A stretch of 8,943 nt of DNA from Deltaproteobacteria bacterium (lineage in GTDB: Bacteria; Desulfobacterota_B; Binatia; UBA9968). The notes below the pieces were generated by a model. The model had not been told where the DNA came from, did no database searches, and saw nothing but the letters and a program-made list of their open reading frames with translations. The stretch is from positions 1-8,943 of the forward strand of contig JACPSF010000467.1 of the NCBI GenBank assembly GCA_016193385.1, in the 5' to 3' direction. Positions 1-7,202 of this stretch are shown in pieces; positions within the stretch are counted from its first letter, which is position 1; the number at the start of each line of letters is the position of its first letter. The position numbers and the translations under genes are program-made.

Positions 1-1
1 A

Positions 2-565
2 CGGCGGGTCAATCTTGGAAAGATTAGAAAAAACGAGAACGCACTCCTCAGTTTCGCTCCCCACGACATCTCCACGGTCTTGTATCTTTTGGAAAGCGAG
101 CCCGTAGAGGTTTGGGCGCGGGGAGAGGCATATATCCAGCCAGGAGTCGAAGACGTGGTGTTTGTCAACATCACGTTCCCCACTAAGGTCATGGCGCAGA
201 TTCATGTTAGCTGGCTCGATCCCCATAAGCGCAGAGAGCTCACGGTTGTTGGGAGCAAGAAGATGGCGGTCTTTAATGATGTCTCAACGACCGAGCCGGT
301 TCGGGTGTATGACAAGGGAGTCTTGGAGCCAGGGACCTATGTTTCCTATGGAGACTCTTTGGGGATACGTAGCGGGGATATTTGGATCCCGAAGGTCGAA
401 ATGCAGGAACCCCTGAGGCTCGAATGCCTGCACTTCCTGAGTTGCGTGGAACAGCGGACCCGTTCCCTCACGGATGGTCGCCACGGAATTCAAGTTGTGC
501 GGGTCTTAGAGAAGGCCCAAATGTCCCTCAAGCGCAAAGGCGTACCCGTGGCCGTTCAGGGCTAG
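2..565 (+). CDS. Gfo/Idh/MocA-family sugar-nucleotide dehydrogenase, C-terminal part
   Basis: This is the 3' end of a gene whose start lies before the window. The frame is open from base 2 to the TAG at 563-565, giving 187 residues, roughly the C-terminal half of a family whose members are usually about 310-350 residues. The segment NENALLSFAPHDISTVLYL, followed by beta-sheet-rich sequence with VHVSW-like and LTVVGSKKMAVF stretches, is typical of the C-terminal substrate-binding domain. The His in APHD sits where these enzymes carry a conserved active-site His. The NAD-binding Rossmann half is not visible. WbpB/WlbA-type members oxidise C3 of UDP-GlcNAcA or UDP-GlcNAc. The acetyltransferase next door, starting directly after this stop codon, fits that subgroup, but the exact substrate is inferred. 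A TTG at 80 is only an internal codon and not the start. Confidence 0.85.
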   Translation, partial: RRVNLGKIRKNENALLSFAPHDISTVLYLLESEPVEVWARGEAYIQPGVEDVVFVNITFPTKVMAQIHVSWLDPHKRRELTVVGSKKMAVFNDVSTTEPVRVYDKGVLEPGTYVSYGDSLGIRSGDIWIPKVEMQEPLRLECLHFLSCVEQRTRSLTDGRHGIQVVRVLEKAQMSLKRKGVPVAVQG

Positions 566-1132
566 ATGCGAATCTTCGTTCATCCCACTGCGGTTGTCGA
601 GAAGCCGGTACAAATTGGCCCCGGCACCAAAGTCTGGCATTTTTCCCACATTATGGCAGGCGCGCGGATCGGGGCCAGTTGCGTCTTGGGGCAGAATGTC
701 TTTGTCGCCTCGACCGTCGTCGTCGGGGACCGTGTGAAGATTCAGAATAATGTTTCTCTATATGACGGGGTGGAACTTGAGGCGGAGGTTTTTTGCGGTC
801 CCTCCGTTGTGTTCACCAACGTGACGAATCCGCGCAGCTTCATCTCGCGTCGCGGGGAGTTCGAAAAAACCTTGGTCCGTAAAGGCGCCACCCTAGGTGC
901 CAATGCGACCGTTTTGTGCGGCCTCACTATTGGCTCATACGCTCTCGTCGGGGCTGGCTCCGTGGTGACGCGGGATGTGCCCGATCACGCCTTGATGCAT
1001 GGAAACCCGGCCCGGTTCCAGGGGTGGGTGTGTCGGTGCGGTACGAGGTTAGAAAGACGAGGTCGCCGCTGGACCTGTCCAGCCTGTGCGCTGAATTACC
1101 GCAGCGGCGAAGCGGGTCTGACGGACACTTGA
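566..1132 (+). CDS. WbpD/WlbB-like UDP-amino-sugar N-acetyltransferase (hexapeptide repeat) with zinc-ribbon tail
   Basis: This 188-residue left-handed beta-helix acyltransferase probably transfers acetyl from acetyl-CoA to the 3-amino group of a UDP-2-acetamido-3-amino sugar in the cytoplasm. Visible motifs are HPTAVVE (6-12), KVWHFSHIM (22-30), LGQNVFV (41-47), [13 protein letters not shown] (57-69), [15 protein letters not shown] (77-91) and [11 protein letters not shown] (106-116), a pattern very close to WbpD/WlbB. Residues 156-174 carry CRCG and CPAC, four cysteines resembling a zinc ribbon that the shortest WbpD-type enzymes lack. The ATG directly follows the TAG of the dehydrogenase gene, so the two are probably translationally coupled. 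Together they suggest a WbpB-to-WbpD type route. The aminotransferase (WbpE type) is not in the window and may lie upstream. The exact sugar is an inference. Confidence 0.88.
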   Translation: MRIFVHPTAVVEKPVQIGPGTKVWHFSHIMAGARIGASCVLGQNVFVASTVVVGDRVKIQNNVSLYDGVELEAEVFCGPSVVFTNVTNPRSFISRRGEFEKTLVRKGATLGANATVLCGLTIGSYALVGAGSVVTRDVPDHALMHGNPARFQGWVCRCGTRLERRGRRWTCPACALNYRSGEAGLTDT

Positions 1133-1133
1133 G

Positions 1134-2732
1134 ATGAGGTTCATCAAACAGAGCACGCGCAAAAATCCCAAGGTGAGCCTGATCCTGCTGGATTGGGGCG
1201 TGCGGGAGAGCTTTCATCTGCTGCATTACCTGGCCCGCCAGAGCGTAAACCGGGACCAGTTCGAGGTCGTTTTCATCGAATACTATGCGCGGGAAGCCGA
1301 AGCTCTCAAGCCGTTTGCGGGCGAAGTGGACACCTGGTTATTGCTGGAGATGCCTGAACCGTGCGTCTACCATAAGCATCTCATGTACAATTGCGGGCTG
1401 GTCTTCGCGCACGGCGAGATCGTGGTCCTGTGCGATTCGGACGCGATGGTTAAGGAAGGTTTTATCCGGACCATCATCGATTCGTTCGCGGGACAGGACC
1501 GTATCGTGCTGCATCTGGACCAATTCAGGAATAATCGCCGAGATTTTTACCCTTTCAATTATCCCTCCTTCGAGGAAGTTCTCGGCGAGAGTTGCATCAA
1601 CAATCTCGGCGGAAAGACTGCCGGGGTCCTCGATCGGGTCGACCCGTTGCACAGTCGAAACTACGGCGCCTGCATGTGTGCCCGCCGCGCCGACCTGATC
1701 GCACTTGGGGGTGCGGACGAGCATATCGATTACCTGGGACATGTCTGCGGCCCCTACGAGACGACGTTCCGTTTGATCAACCGCGGATTCAAAGAGATGT
1801 GGCACGAGACTGAATTCCTCTACCATACGTGGCATCCGGGCCAGGCCGGAGTGGACAACTATCAAGGGCCGCACGACGGCCGTCAGATGTCGAGCACGGC
1901 ACTGGAAGCGTTTGTGACTAAAAGAACCCGGCCGCTGGTGGAGAACCGGGCCATTCGTTACCTGCGTACCGGGGAAAGACTAGGCGGGGAGTGGATCGGG
2001 ACTTATTTGATCGATGAGCGCTACCGGAGAGATTGGGACCGGGACGTCGTCTTGGAGCGCCAAGCTCGCGAGCGAAAACTAGGGAAAAAAGCCATGACTG
2101 ATCTTTACCGGGGTTATAAGATCACTAACGACGACGGGCGTTTTTACGCCTGGAGAAGTGCGGCCGCGAACTTTGCGATAGCCTCGGGGGGATCGAATGA
2201 GCTTATTTTGGAAGGCGGCACGGTGGAGGATCTCGTTCGGAAGATCGATGAAGGCTACCCATGGTTTCTCCGCCTGAGCGAGCGGATTAATGCATTCCAT
2301 TCCCTGCTTGCTCTAGGACTGTGGCCTATTGTCGCGCCTATCCTCGGATGGGTTAGGGCGATGCGCAAGAAAGTCGGACAAAAAAACCGGGGCTCGCGTG
2401 TCACCCCGGCGTTTCCCGCGCCCAGAGAGCCATCGATGGCGGGCAGGTTGAGGGGGCTTTGGCAACAATACAAGTTGGGATGGTTGGCGGCGAAGTATCG
2501 GCAAGCCTACGTGAATCAGTGGGAAAACGAGATGATCGCGAACCTCTATTTCACGAACGGTGGCGCGCTATCGGACTCATCCAGCAAAAGGCGGCTTCTG
2601 ATTACTACCTCGCCCTATCTGGTAATTTATCTGAAGGCCCTCATCGCGCTCGGCGTTGTTCGCAACATCTTCACGGACTTCTACGGGCTCATCCAGTCCT
2701 GTCCCAACCTCGATGATCCCCTTGTTTTCTGA
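1134..2732 (+). CDS. Large GT-A (GT2-like) glycosyltransferase with uncharacterised C-terminal extension
   Basis: This 532-residue protein starts with a GT-A fold: VSLILLDWGVRESFHLLHYL (residues 14-33) is the first strand and helix, and EIVVLCDSDAMV carries the DxD-type motif DSD at 101-103. GGADEHIDYLGHVCGPYETTF (192-212) matches the acceptor-side region with GGxDE, followed by WHETEFLYHTWHPG (223-236). Sequence after about residue 260 is not recognised. It includes a hydrophobic stretch at about 388-406 followed by a basic segment (RAMRKKVGQKNRG), which could be a membrane anchor, and a charged tail to residue 532. It begins one base after the acetyltransferase stop and lies 2 bp before the next glycosyltransferase, so it is in the same operon. 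Donor sugar and linkage cannot be read from the sequence. It is a polysaccharide glycosyltransferase by context. Confidence 0.8.
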   Translation: MRFIKQSTRKNPKVSLILLDWGVRESFHLLHYLARQSVNRDQFEVVFIEYYAREAEALKPFAGEVDTWLLLEMPEPCVYHKHLMYNCGLVFAHGEIVVLCDSDAMVKEGFIRTIIDSFAGQDRIVLHLDQFRNNRRDFYPFNYPSFEEVLGESCINNLGGKTAGVLDRVDPLHSRNYGACMCARRADLIALGGADEHIDYLGHVCGPYETTFRLINRGFKEMWHETEFLYHTWHPGQAGVDNYQGPHDGRQMSSTALEAFVTKRTRPLVENRAIRYLRTGERLGGEWIGTYLIDERYRRDWDRDVVLERQARERKLGKKAMTDLYRGYKITNDDGRFYAWRSAAANFAIASGGSNELILEGGTVEDLVRKIDEGYPWFLRLSERINAFHSLLALGLWPIVAPILGWVRAMRKKVGQKNRGSRVTPAFPAPREPSMAGRLRGLWQQYKLGWLAAKYRQAYVNQWENEMIANLYFTNGGALSDSSSKRRLLITTSPYLVIYLKALIALGVVRNIFTDFYGLIQSCPNLDDPLVF

Positions 2733-2734
2733 TC

Positions 2735-3634
2735 ATGCCCAAAATTTCTCTCTTGCTACCCACACGAGGAAGGCCCCAATGGGCGCAAAGGATGTTCGAT
2801 AGTTTGGCGGCCCATACGACTCGCCCGGAGGATCTCGAGGTCGTGCTCTATCTCGACGACGATGACCGAATGAGCCATGATCTAGGCCACGAGGATTTCA
2901 GCGTGGTAAAGATCATCGGCCCGCGTGCCAGTATGGGAACCTACAACACCGCCTGTTTAAATCGCGCATCCGGGGACATCGTCATCTTGATGAATGACGA
3001 CGTGGTCGTGCGCACACCCGGGTGGGACTCGGCGGTTATCGAGCTTGCTGCGGCAGTTCCGGATGGGATCTACCTTGCCTACGCCAATGACCTCCATATG
3101 GGGAAGAGGATGTGCACCTTTCCCATCTTGACCAAAAGAGCTTGTGAAGTCATGGCAAAGCCTTATCCGGCGGCGTACCAATCAGGCTTTATCGATTGGC
3201 ACCTATTCGATGTCTTTAAGCGTCTTAAGCGTATGGGCGATGACCGGATCTTCTACCTCGAACAGGTGGTCTTCGAACACCGCCATTATATGGCGGGGAA
3301 AGCCGAGATGGATGCAACAACCTATCGGGTCAATGAATATTATGCGGACGATTGGACCTTCGTTGCGCTGCGCCATCTGCGTCAGATGACAGCGGAACGT
3401 TTGCAAGCCTTCATCGCTGGCAGGCCGTTGCCGGAACTGCCGAGAACAAACGGCGTCGGTAACCGGCCAAGCAGCGCATGGCGCGCGCTTCTCTGCTATG
3501 CCTCGGTCTTTCTCCTCGACTCCGCCTTGCCCATCAGCGAGCGTATACGCCTATGGGTGTGGTTGACCGGTCGTTATCTGAGATCTCAAGGCTATTTGCC
3601 GCTGAAGCAGCCACTGCGCAAAGCCGATCGATGA
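2735..3634 (+). CDS. GT2-like (GT-A) glycosyltransferase
   Basis: This 299-residue protein begins KISLLLPTRGRPQWAQRMFDSL (3-24), the classic first strand and helix of a GT-A glycosyltransferase. YLDDDDR at 39-45 and the metal-binding NDD at 87-89 (DIVILMNDDVVV) follow. GFIDWHLFDVFKRL (151-164) and VVFEHRHYMAGKAEMD (178-193) resemble the acceptor/catalytic side of this family. The last 50 or so residues include a moderately hydrophobic stretch (ALLCYASVFLLDSALPI, 251-267) that may contact the membrane. The ATG comes 2 bp after the stop of the previous glycosyltransferase gene and no promoter is evident between them. The stop at 3632-3634 lies 2 bp from the stop of the convergent GT4 gene. Donor and acceptor are unknown. 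Confidence 0.82.
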   Translation: MPKISLLLPTRGRPQWAQRMFDSLAAHTTRPEDLEVVLYLDDDDRMSHDLGHEDFSVVKIIGPRASMGTYNTACLNRASGDIVILMNDDVVVRTPGWDSAVIELAAAVPDGIYLAYANDLHMGKRMCTFPILTKRACEVMAKPYPAAYQSGFIDWHLFDVFKRLKRMGDDRIFYLEQVVFEHRHYMAGKAEMDATTYRVNEYYADDWTFVALRHLRQMTAERLQAFIAGRPLPELPRTNGVGNRPSSAWRALLCYASVFLLDSALPISERIRLWVWLTGRYLRSQGYLPLKQPLRKADR

Positions 3635-3636
3635 TC

Positions 3637-4647
3637 CTAGAGCCTGCGATAGAGCGCGATGTATTGCGGCATAATGGCGTCCTCGGAAAAAGCCGTCTCC
3701 GTTCGGCGTCGCGCCGCGCGGCCGTACTCCAGGCACGTTTCGGGTTCCGCCGCGAGTTTTCGGCAGGCCATAACAAAGGCGTCGATATCGTTGGGGGGGC
3801 AGAGGATACCGCTGACCCCGTTCTCGATGAGCTCCGGCAGAGAGGACGTGTCCGCTGCAATCACGGGCTTGGCGCAGGCCATCGCTTCCAGGGGCGCAAG
3901 GGGAAACCCCTCGAAGCGAGAGGGGAAAAGGAACGCGTCGCACGCGCGATAGGCCTGCAAGAGTTCTCCATCGCCGTTCAGGCGACCCAGGGGAACCATG
4001 TTTTCCAGGCGCGGGATGCGCCTGAATCCCTGAAGGCCGGAGGTGAAGCGCAGCTCGAATTCCCCTCCAAGCCGCCTCATGATTGCGACAAGCAGGTCGG
4101 CTCCTTTCCGTCTCGAAAGGTTACCGACGAACAGCAGCCGGAAGGGGCAGGCGGGAACGCGAGGCGGATCATCGGCCGGGAGAAAAGTGCGAGTGTCGCT
4201 CCAGTTGGGGATCACGTGGACTTCGTCGACCCCCAGGGATCGCTTCAAGCCCGAAGCCGTGAAATGGCTCACCGCAGTGATTTCAGAAGCCTCCCGAAAA
4301 GATGCGGCGGCGAATCTCCGCACTAGAAACTCGTGGTAGAAGTGCTGGAGGCGACCTTTATAAGGGCGATAGCGATGGTCGAGCACGTTCAGATGCTCGG
4401 TCACCACCAAAGGAATGCCGGTCCGTTTGAATGCGAAAGCATTCCACGAGTTGGCGTGGATCAGGGTCGTGCCAGGGGGCGGCGCGACATAGCGAAGAAG
4501 AAAAGGGGCGAGTTGGAAGTGTCTGGAAAACCAGGTGATCTCGCTTGCAATGCCGCGGCGCCTGAGGGCGTCCGAGAGACGGCGCGTAAAAACATCCGTT
4601 CCGCTCCCACCGCGGATTACAGGAAGCCAAACTTTCATTTGAGCCAT
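3637..4647 (-). CDS. GT4-family (GT-B) glycosyltransferase
   Basis: This 336-residue retaining-type glycosyltransferase is read on the minus strand. MKVWLPVIRGGSGTDVFTRRL at the N-terminus resembles the glycine-rich acceptor loop of GT-B enzymes. LLFVGNLSRRKGADLL (about 172-187) is the donor-binding GxxxxxKG region. FPSRFEGFPLAPLEAMACAKPV (about 241-262) contains the E-x7-E motif typical of GT4. The start at 4647 (MAQMKVWL) is preferred. The frame stays open upstream to 4710, but the extra residues (TRPHPAGNLRQTAHRARHLS) are Arg/His-rich and unlike the family, and a start at 4638 is also possible. No strong Shine-Dalgarno sequence precedes any of these. It is divergent from wzm and convergent with the upstream operon. 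It probably adds a sugar to the exported glycan, with unknown specificity. Confidence 0.88.
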   Translation of the reverse strand: MAQMKVWLPVIRGGSGTDVFTRRLSDALRRRGIASEITWFSRHFQLAPFLLRYVAPPPGTTLIHANSWNAFAFKRTGIPLVVTEHLNVLDHRYRPYKGRLQHFYHEFLVRRFAAASFREASEITAVSHFTASGLKRSLGVDEVHVIPNWSDTRTFLPADDPPRVPACPFRLLFVGNLSRRKGADLLVAIMRRLGGEFELRFTSGLQGFRRIPRLENMVPLGRLNGDGELLQAYRACDAFLFPSRFEGFPLAPLEAMACAKPVIAADTSSLPELIENGVSGILCPPNDIDAFVMACRKLAAEPETCLEYGRAARRRTETAFSEDAIMPQYIALYRRL

Positions 4648-4653
4648 GGATAA

Positions 4654-4697
4654 GTGCCGGGCACGGTGTGCCGTTTGGCGCAGATTACCCGCCGGGT
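4654..4697. promoter_or_regulatory. Cluster of short palindromes, possible operator
   Basis: GTGCCGGGCAC at 4654-4664 is a perfect palindrome around a central G, and a further GTGCCG follows at 4668-4673, so three GTGCC-type half-sites lie within 20 bp. A second perfect palindrome, ACCCGCCGGGT, lies at 4687-4697. The cluster starts only 7 bp upstream of the GT4 start codon. It could be a regulator-binding site or a 5'-leader hairpin. Short GC-rich palindromes also arise by chance. Confidence 0.25.
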
Positions 4698-4812
4698 GAG
4701 GGCGAGTCAACTTTCATCTGCCGGAGGGTCGTTTAAGAGCTGCTGTTTTTGGCCATGCTACCATGGGTGGCGGACTCCAGCTTGGGCAGTACCATTTTCC
4801 TCCTGGCAGAAC

Positions 4813-4833
4813 TGGTCTGAAAATTGCTATACT
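4813..4833 (+). promoter_or_regulatory. Candidate wzm promoter: sigma54-like -24/-12 element overlapping an extended -10
   Basis: TGGTCTGAAAATTGCT (4813-4828) matches the sigma54 consensus TGGCACG-N4-TTGCW at TGG, the second G and all of TTGCT, with the invariant GG and GC separated by exactly 10 bp. Three bases of the -24 block mismatch. Immediately overlapping it, TGCTATACT (4825-4833) reads as an extended -10 (TGn plus TATACT, one mismatch to TATAAT), with no good -35 hexamer 16-18 bp upstream. Either could drive wzm, leaving a leader of about 120 bases. This is a pattern match only. Confidence 0.4.
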
Positions 4834-4959
4834 ATTGCTGTTTGCACGACTTTCAGCCCGGCAAGGAGCCGAATTCGTCACTTAGGAACGACCAAGAGGC
4901 TCGTTTTACAGCGGGATGGAATTGGCCAATGCGCGAATTTTGTCAGCAAGGCAGGGGTC

Positions 4960-5805
4960 ATGAAATCGCCGGATGAAAGCTTAAATGCGTCCGTCATCAG
5001 GATCCGACCTGTTTCCGGCGGGGTTCGTCTCAACCTCGGCGATCTATGGGAGTACCGCGAACTACTCTATTTTCTCGTGTGGCGCGATCTCAAGGTGCGC
5101 TACAAACAGACCGTCCTGGGCGCGGCCTGGGCTATTATCCAGCCGCTGTTTTTGATGCTGGTTTTTACCGTCTTCTTCGGTCGGCTCATCGGCGTTCCTT
5201 CCGAGGGTCTGCCGTATTCAATCTTCGCCTATACCGCGCTCCTCCCTTGGCAGCTATTTGCGCGCGCGCTCAGCGACGCGAGCGTGAGCCTGGTTGCCAA
5301 CGAGCGTGTCATCACCAAGGTCTACTTCCCGAGGCTTTTGGTTCCAGCCGCAGCCGTGATTTCGAGCTTGGTCGACTTCGCGATCGCCTTCGTGCTTCTT
5401 CTGGGCATGATGCTCTTTTACGGCGTCTATCCGGGGTCGTCCATAATAGCACTGCCCGTTTTCATTCTTCTGGCGTTAATCGCCGCGCTGGGCGTGGGAT
5501 TTTGGCTTTCCGCGTTAAACGCCATCTATCGTGATGTGCGCTATACGCTGCCCTTTCTGACCCAACTCTGGATGTTTGCTACACCGGTGGTCTATCCGTC
5601 GAGCTTGGTCCCTCGGAAATGGTGGCTTCTTTACAGTCTGAATCCGATGGTCGGAGTGGTCGAAGGTTTTCGTTGGTCTCTTCTGGGAAAGGCCGCCCCT
5701 TCGGAGACCATGCTCGTGGTCTCTGCCGTCGTCGTCCTGTTTATATTTGGTGCCGGGATCGTCTACTTTGGGCGAATGGAGCAGACTCTTGCAGACGTTA
5801 TCTGA
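4960..5805 (+). CDS. wzm: ABC-2 polysaccharide export permease (Wzm)
   Basis: This 281-residue inner-membrane protein is the normal size for Wzm/KpsM-type permeases. YFLVWRDLKVRYKQTVLGAAW (37-57) is the characteristic amphipathic segment leading into the first membrane span. Further hydrophobic spans lie at about 55-74, 86-104, 129-152, 162-186, 197-213 and 251-270. LNAIYRDVRYTLPF (186-199), FATPVVYPSSLVP (206-218) and LNPMVGVVEGFRW (227-239) are conserved family motifs. It pairs with the Wzt ATPase to export undecaprenyl-linked glycan across the inner membrane. The start at 4960 gives the usual short cytosolic N-terminus and has AGGGG (4953-4957) just upstream. The longer in-phase frame from 4654 does not look like protein. 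The partner gene is not adjacent: three unrelated genes intervene. Confidence 0.93.
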   Translation: MKSPDESLNASVIRIRPVSGGVRLNLGDLWEYRELLYFLVWRDLKVRYKQTVLGAAWAIIQPLFLMLVFTVFFGRLIGVPSEGLPYSIFAYTALLPWQLFARALSDASVSLVANERVITKVYFPRLLVPAAAVISSLVDFAIAFVLLLGMMLFYGVYPGSSIIALPVFILLALIAALGVGFWLSALNAIYRDVRYTLPFLTQLWMFATPVVYPSSLVPRKWWLLYSLNPMVGVVEGFRWSLLGKAAPSETMLVVSAVVVLFIFGAGIVYFGRMEQTLADVI

Positions 5806-5835
5806 GGATTCCGCAAAGGTATACGTAGAACGGTT

Positions 5836-6345
5836 GTGAAGCAAACAATAGGCTATTCCAAGTATAAGGTGTTGCTCAAGGCCTTTATCAACTCACTCCA
5901 GGAGACCTTGGGGGATCAAGTAGTATCCGTTGTCCTCTATGGATCGGTGGCACGGGGGAAAGCCAGACCTGATAGCGATGTGGATTTGCTTCTCATCCTG
6001 CGGGACGCGCCTGCCGCGTATTGGAAACGGCTCCAGTCACTTCTTCCGATCCTCCGGCGGTTACGGGAGGAGCCGTGCTGGCAGGAGTTGCAAAGGGAAG
6101 GGGTGACTCCGTTCCTCAGCTTGCTTGTGCTCTCGTTGGAAGAAGCCAGGGAAAATCGGTATCTCTACCTGGACATGATCGAGGAGGCAAGGATCCTCGT
6201 GGATCGGGACGGTTTTTTCCAGGACAAATTGCACAGCCTGCAACAAAGGTTAAAGGAGTTGGGCGCGAAGAAGATTCGGAGGAATGGAGACTGGTACTGG
6301 GACCTCAAGCCGGACCTGAAGTTGGGGGACGAGGTTATTTTGTGA
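5836..6345 (+). CDS. MNT-type nucleotidyltransferase (partner of downstream HEPN)
   Basis: This 169-residue protein has the minimal nucleotidyltransferase core: VVLYGSVARGKARPDSDVDLL (32-52) carries the GS-x10-DxD motif, with Ser37 and Asp48/Asp50 as nucleotide- and metal-binding residues. I see no clear third acidic residue on the strand after residue 90 (TPFLSLLVLS). The C-terminal segment ELGAKKIRRNGDWYWDLKPD (136-155) looks like the tail of a HEPN-linked subgroup. It starts with GTG 30 bp after wzm, with no strong ribosome-binding site. Its stop overlaps the HEPN start as GTGA, indicating coupled translation. MNT/HEPN pairs are often toxin-antitoxin modules in which the MNT enzyme modifies and silences the HEPN RNase. 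Whether this pair works that way is uncertain. It has no evident role in polysaccharide export. Confidence 0.85.
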   Translation: MKQTIGYSKYKVLLKAFINSLQETLGDQVVSVVLYGSVARGKARPDSDVDLLLILRDAPAAYWKRLQSLLPILRRLREEPCWQELQREGVTPFLSLLVLSLEEARENRYLYLDMIEEARILVDRDGFFQDKLHSLQQRLKELGAKKIRRNGDWYWDLKPDLKLGDEVIL

Positions 6346-6758
6346 AGAGCATGCGAGAGGAGGGGCTTCGGCTGATTCGGGAGGTGGAGGGCATCCTCAG
6401 GCGCGACGCCCGGGGAGCCTTGACCGATAAGGATTTCAACCTGGTTGTGCGGCGCGCCCAAGAGGTTGTGGAATTAGCCCTAAAAGGCGCCTTGAAGATG
6501 CTCGGAGTAGATTACCCCAAAGTTCATGATGTGGCTCCTCTGTTTTCTGATCGACTGCGCCAGAAAAAAGGGGTAGGTGACCCCACAGTTCTTCAGAAGA
6601 TTGAGGAAGCTTCTTTATGGCTTGCCCAGTCGAGGGCACCATCATTTTACTTTGATCGCGAGTACGGAGAAGAGGACGCAGAGCAAGCTCTTAAGGACGC
6701 TGCCTTTGTATTAAATGAGGTCAAGGAGCTTTTAGGTCTTAGTCGTAAAGAGCCGTAA
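6342..6758 (+). CDS. HEPN-domain protein
   Basis: This 138-residue all-helical protein is counted from the GTG at 6342; a start at the ATG 6351 would give 135 residues. AQEVVELALKGALKMLGVDYPKVHDVAPLF (39-68) fits the HEPN family (PF05168 type), with the characteristic central Glu-Leu-Ala-Leu-Lys helix and the His-Asp pair at 62-63. The catalytic Rx4-6H motif of RNase-active HEPN toxins is not seen: no Arg lies four to six residues before His62. The protein may therefore be a non-nucleolytic HEPN that binds ligand or partner, as in the MNT/HEPN class related to kanamycin nucleotidyltransferase. The GTGA overlap with the MNT gene argues that both act as one complex. The stop is followed after 3 bp by the first heptad-repeat array. 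Confidence 0.82.
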   Translation: MKSMREEGLRLIREVEGILRRDARGALTDKDFNLVVRRAQEVVELALKGALKMLGVDYPKVHDVAPLFSDRLRQKKGVGDPTVLQKIEEASLWLAQSRAPSFYFDREYGEEDAEQALKDAAFVLNEVKELLGLSRKEP

Positions 6759-6761
6759 TTT

Positions 6762-6803
6762 CGGATTGCGAATTGCGGAAGGCGAATGTCGAAATTCGAA
6801 AAG
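6762..6803 (-). repeat. Heptanucleotide repeat array 1 (inverted relative to arrays 2 and 3)
   Basis: Six consecutive 7-bp units keep strict phase: CGGATTG, CGAATTG, CGGAAGG, CGAATGT, CGAAATT, CGAAAAG. Each begins CGR. Read on the minus strand they become units such as CAATTCG, ACATTCG and AATTTCG, the same family as arrays 2 and 3. The array starts 3 bp after the HEPN stop and ends 12 bp before the ATG of the four-helix-bundle gene. Confidence 0.85.
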
Positions 6804-6815
6804 TAACATTCAGCA

Positions 6816-7187
6816 ATGGAAAGACAGGATCTCGAGAAACGGACCAAGGATTTTGCATTAAGGCTCATACGGTTTATAGGGAGCCTGCCTAAAAACAACG
6901 TAACGGCTGTCGTGGGCTATCAGTTGTTGAAGTCGGGAACCTCGATAGGTGCCAACTATCGTGAGGCAAACCGAGCAGAGTCGCATGACGATTTTATCCA
7001 TAAGATTGGTATTGTAGAAAAGGAAGCCAGCGAATCACAGTATTGGCTTGAACTCATCGAAGAGGCGGACATCGGGGACAAAGAGGAACGTGCCTGGTTG
7101 ATGGGGGAGTCTAGCGAATTGGTTGCGATATTTACTGCCATGGGCAGAACGGCGAAGTCGCGCCGTGTGGCAAAACGACGAATTTAA
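6816..7187 (+). CDS. Four-helix bundle protein, 23S rRNA intervening-sequence (S23/IVP) family
   Basis: This 123-residue protein matches the short four-helix-bundle family first found in 23S rRNA intervening sequences: KDFALRLIRFIGSLPKNNVTAVVGYQLLKSGTS (11-43), the highly conserved SIGANYREANRAES (43-56) and KIGIVEKEASESQYWLELIEEADI (63-86). The length is normal for the family and the C-terminus is basic (KSRRVAKRRI). The molecular role of the family is not established; binding to structured RNA has been proposed. No Shine-Dalgarno sequence is visible before the ATG. The gene is enclosed by inverted heptad-repeat arrays, unlike any other gene in the window, and probably came in as a unit with them. 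It has no obvious tie to polysaccharide synthesis. Confidence 0.88.
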   Translation: MERQDLEKRTKDFALRLIRFIGSLPKNNVTAVVGYQLLKSGTSIGANYREANRAESHDDFIHKIGIVEKEASESQYWLELIEEADIGDKEERAWLMGESSELVAIFTAMGRTAKSRRVAKRRI

Positions 7188-7202
7188 ACGTCTGGTTGCC
7201 AA

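Larger units (their letters stand above)
4648..4959. other. Divergent intergenic regulatory region between the GT4 gene and wzm
   Basis: This 312 bp stretch lies between two divergently transcribed genes and should hold promoters for both. An open frame on the plus strand crosses it in phase with wzm (from 4654), but its translation (many Cys, Trp, Arg and Ser residues in no recognisable pattern) does not look like protein, so I treat it as non-coding. Contents seen are short perfect palindromes at 4654-4664 and 4687-4697, a sigma54-like sequence at 4813-4828, an extended -10-like sequence at 4825-4833, and an AGGGG ribosome-binding site before the wzm start. No tRNA or other RNA gene is evident. 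Confidence 0.6.

Noticed and set aside
1338..1874. A 178-codon minus-strand open frame inside the large glycosyltransferase gene
   Set aside because: It is a high-GC antisense shadow. The plus strand carries the GT-A motifs.
3478..4326. A 282-codon open frame on the plus strand opposite the GT4 gene
   Set aside because: Its translation is rich in Arg, Gly and Ala with no recognisable fold, while the opposite strand encodes a clear GT4 enzyme over the same bases.
4654..4959. N-terminal extension of the wzm frame by 102 codons
   Set aside because: The extension does not resemble protein sequence, Wzm proteins start near the MKSPDES position, and a ribosome-binding site precedes 4960.
6021..6341. 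N-terminal extension of the HEPN frame overlapping the MNT gene
   Set aside because: The HEPN domain begins after 6342, where a GTGA overlap gives a normal coupled start. The upstream part is the MNT gene read in the wrong frame.
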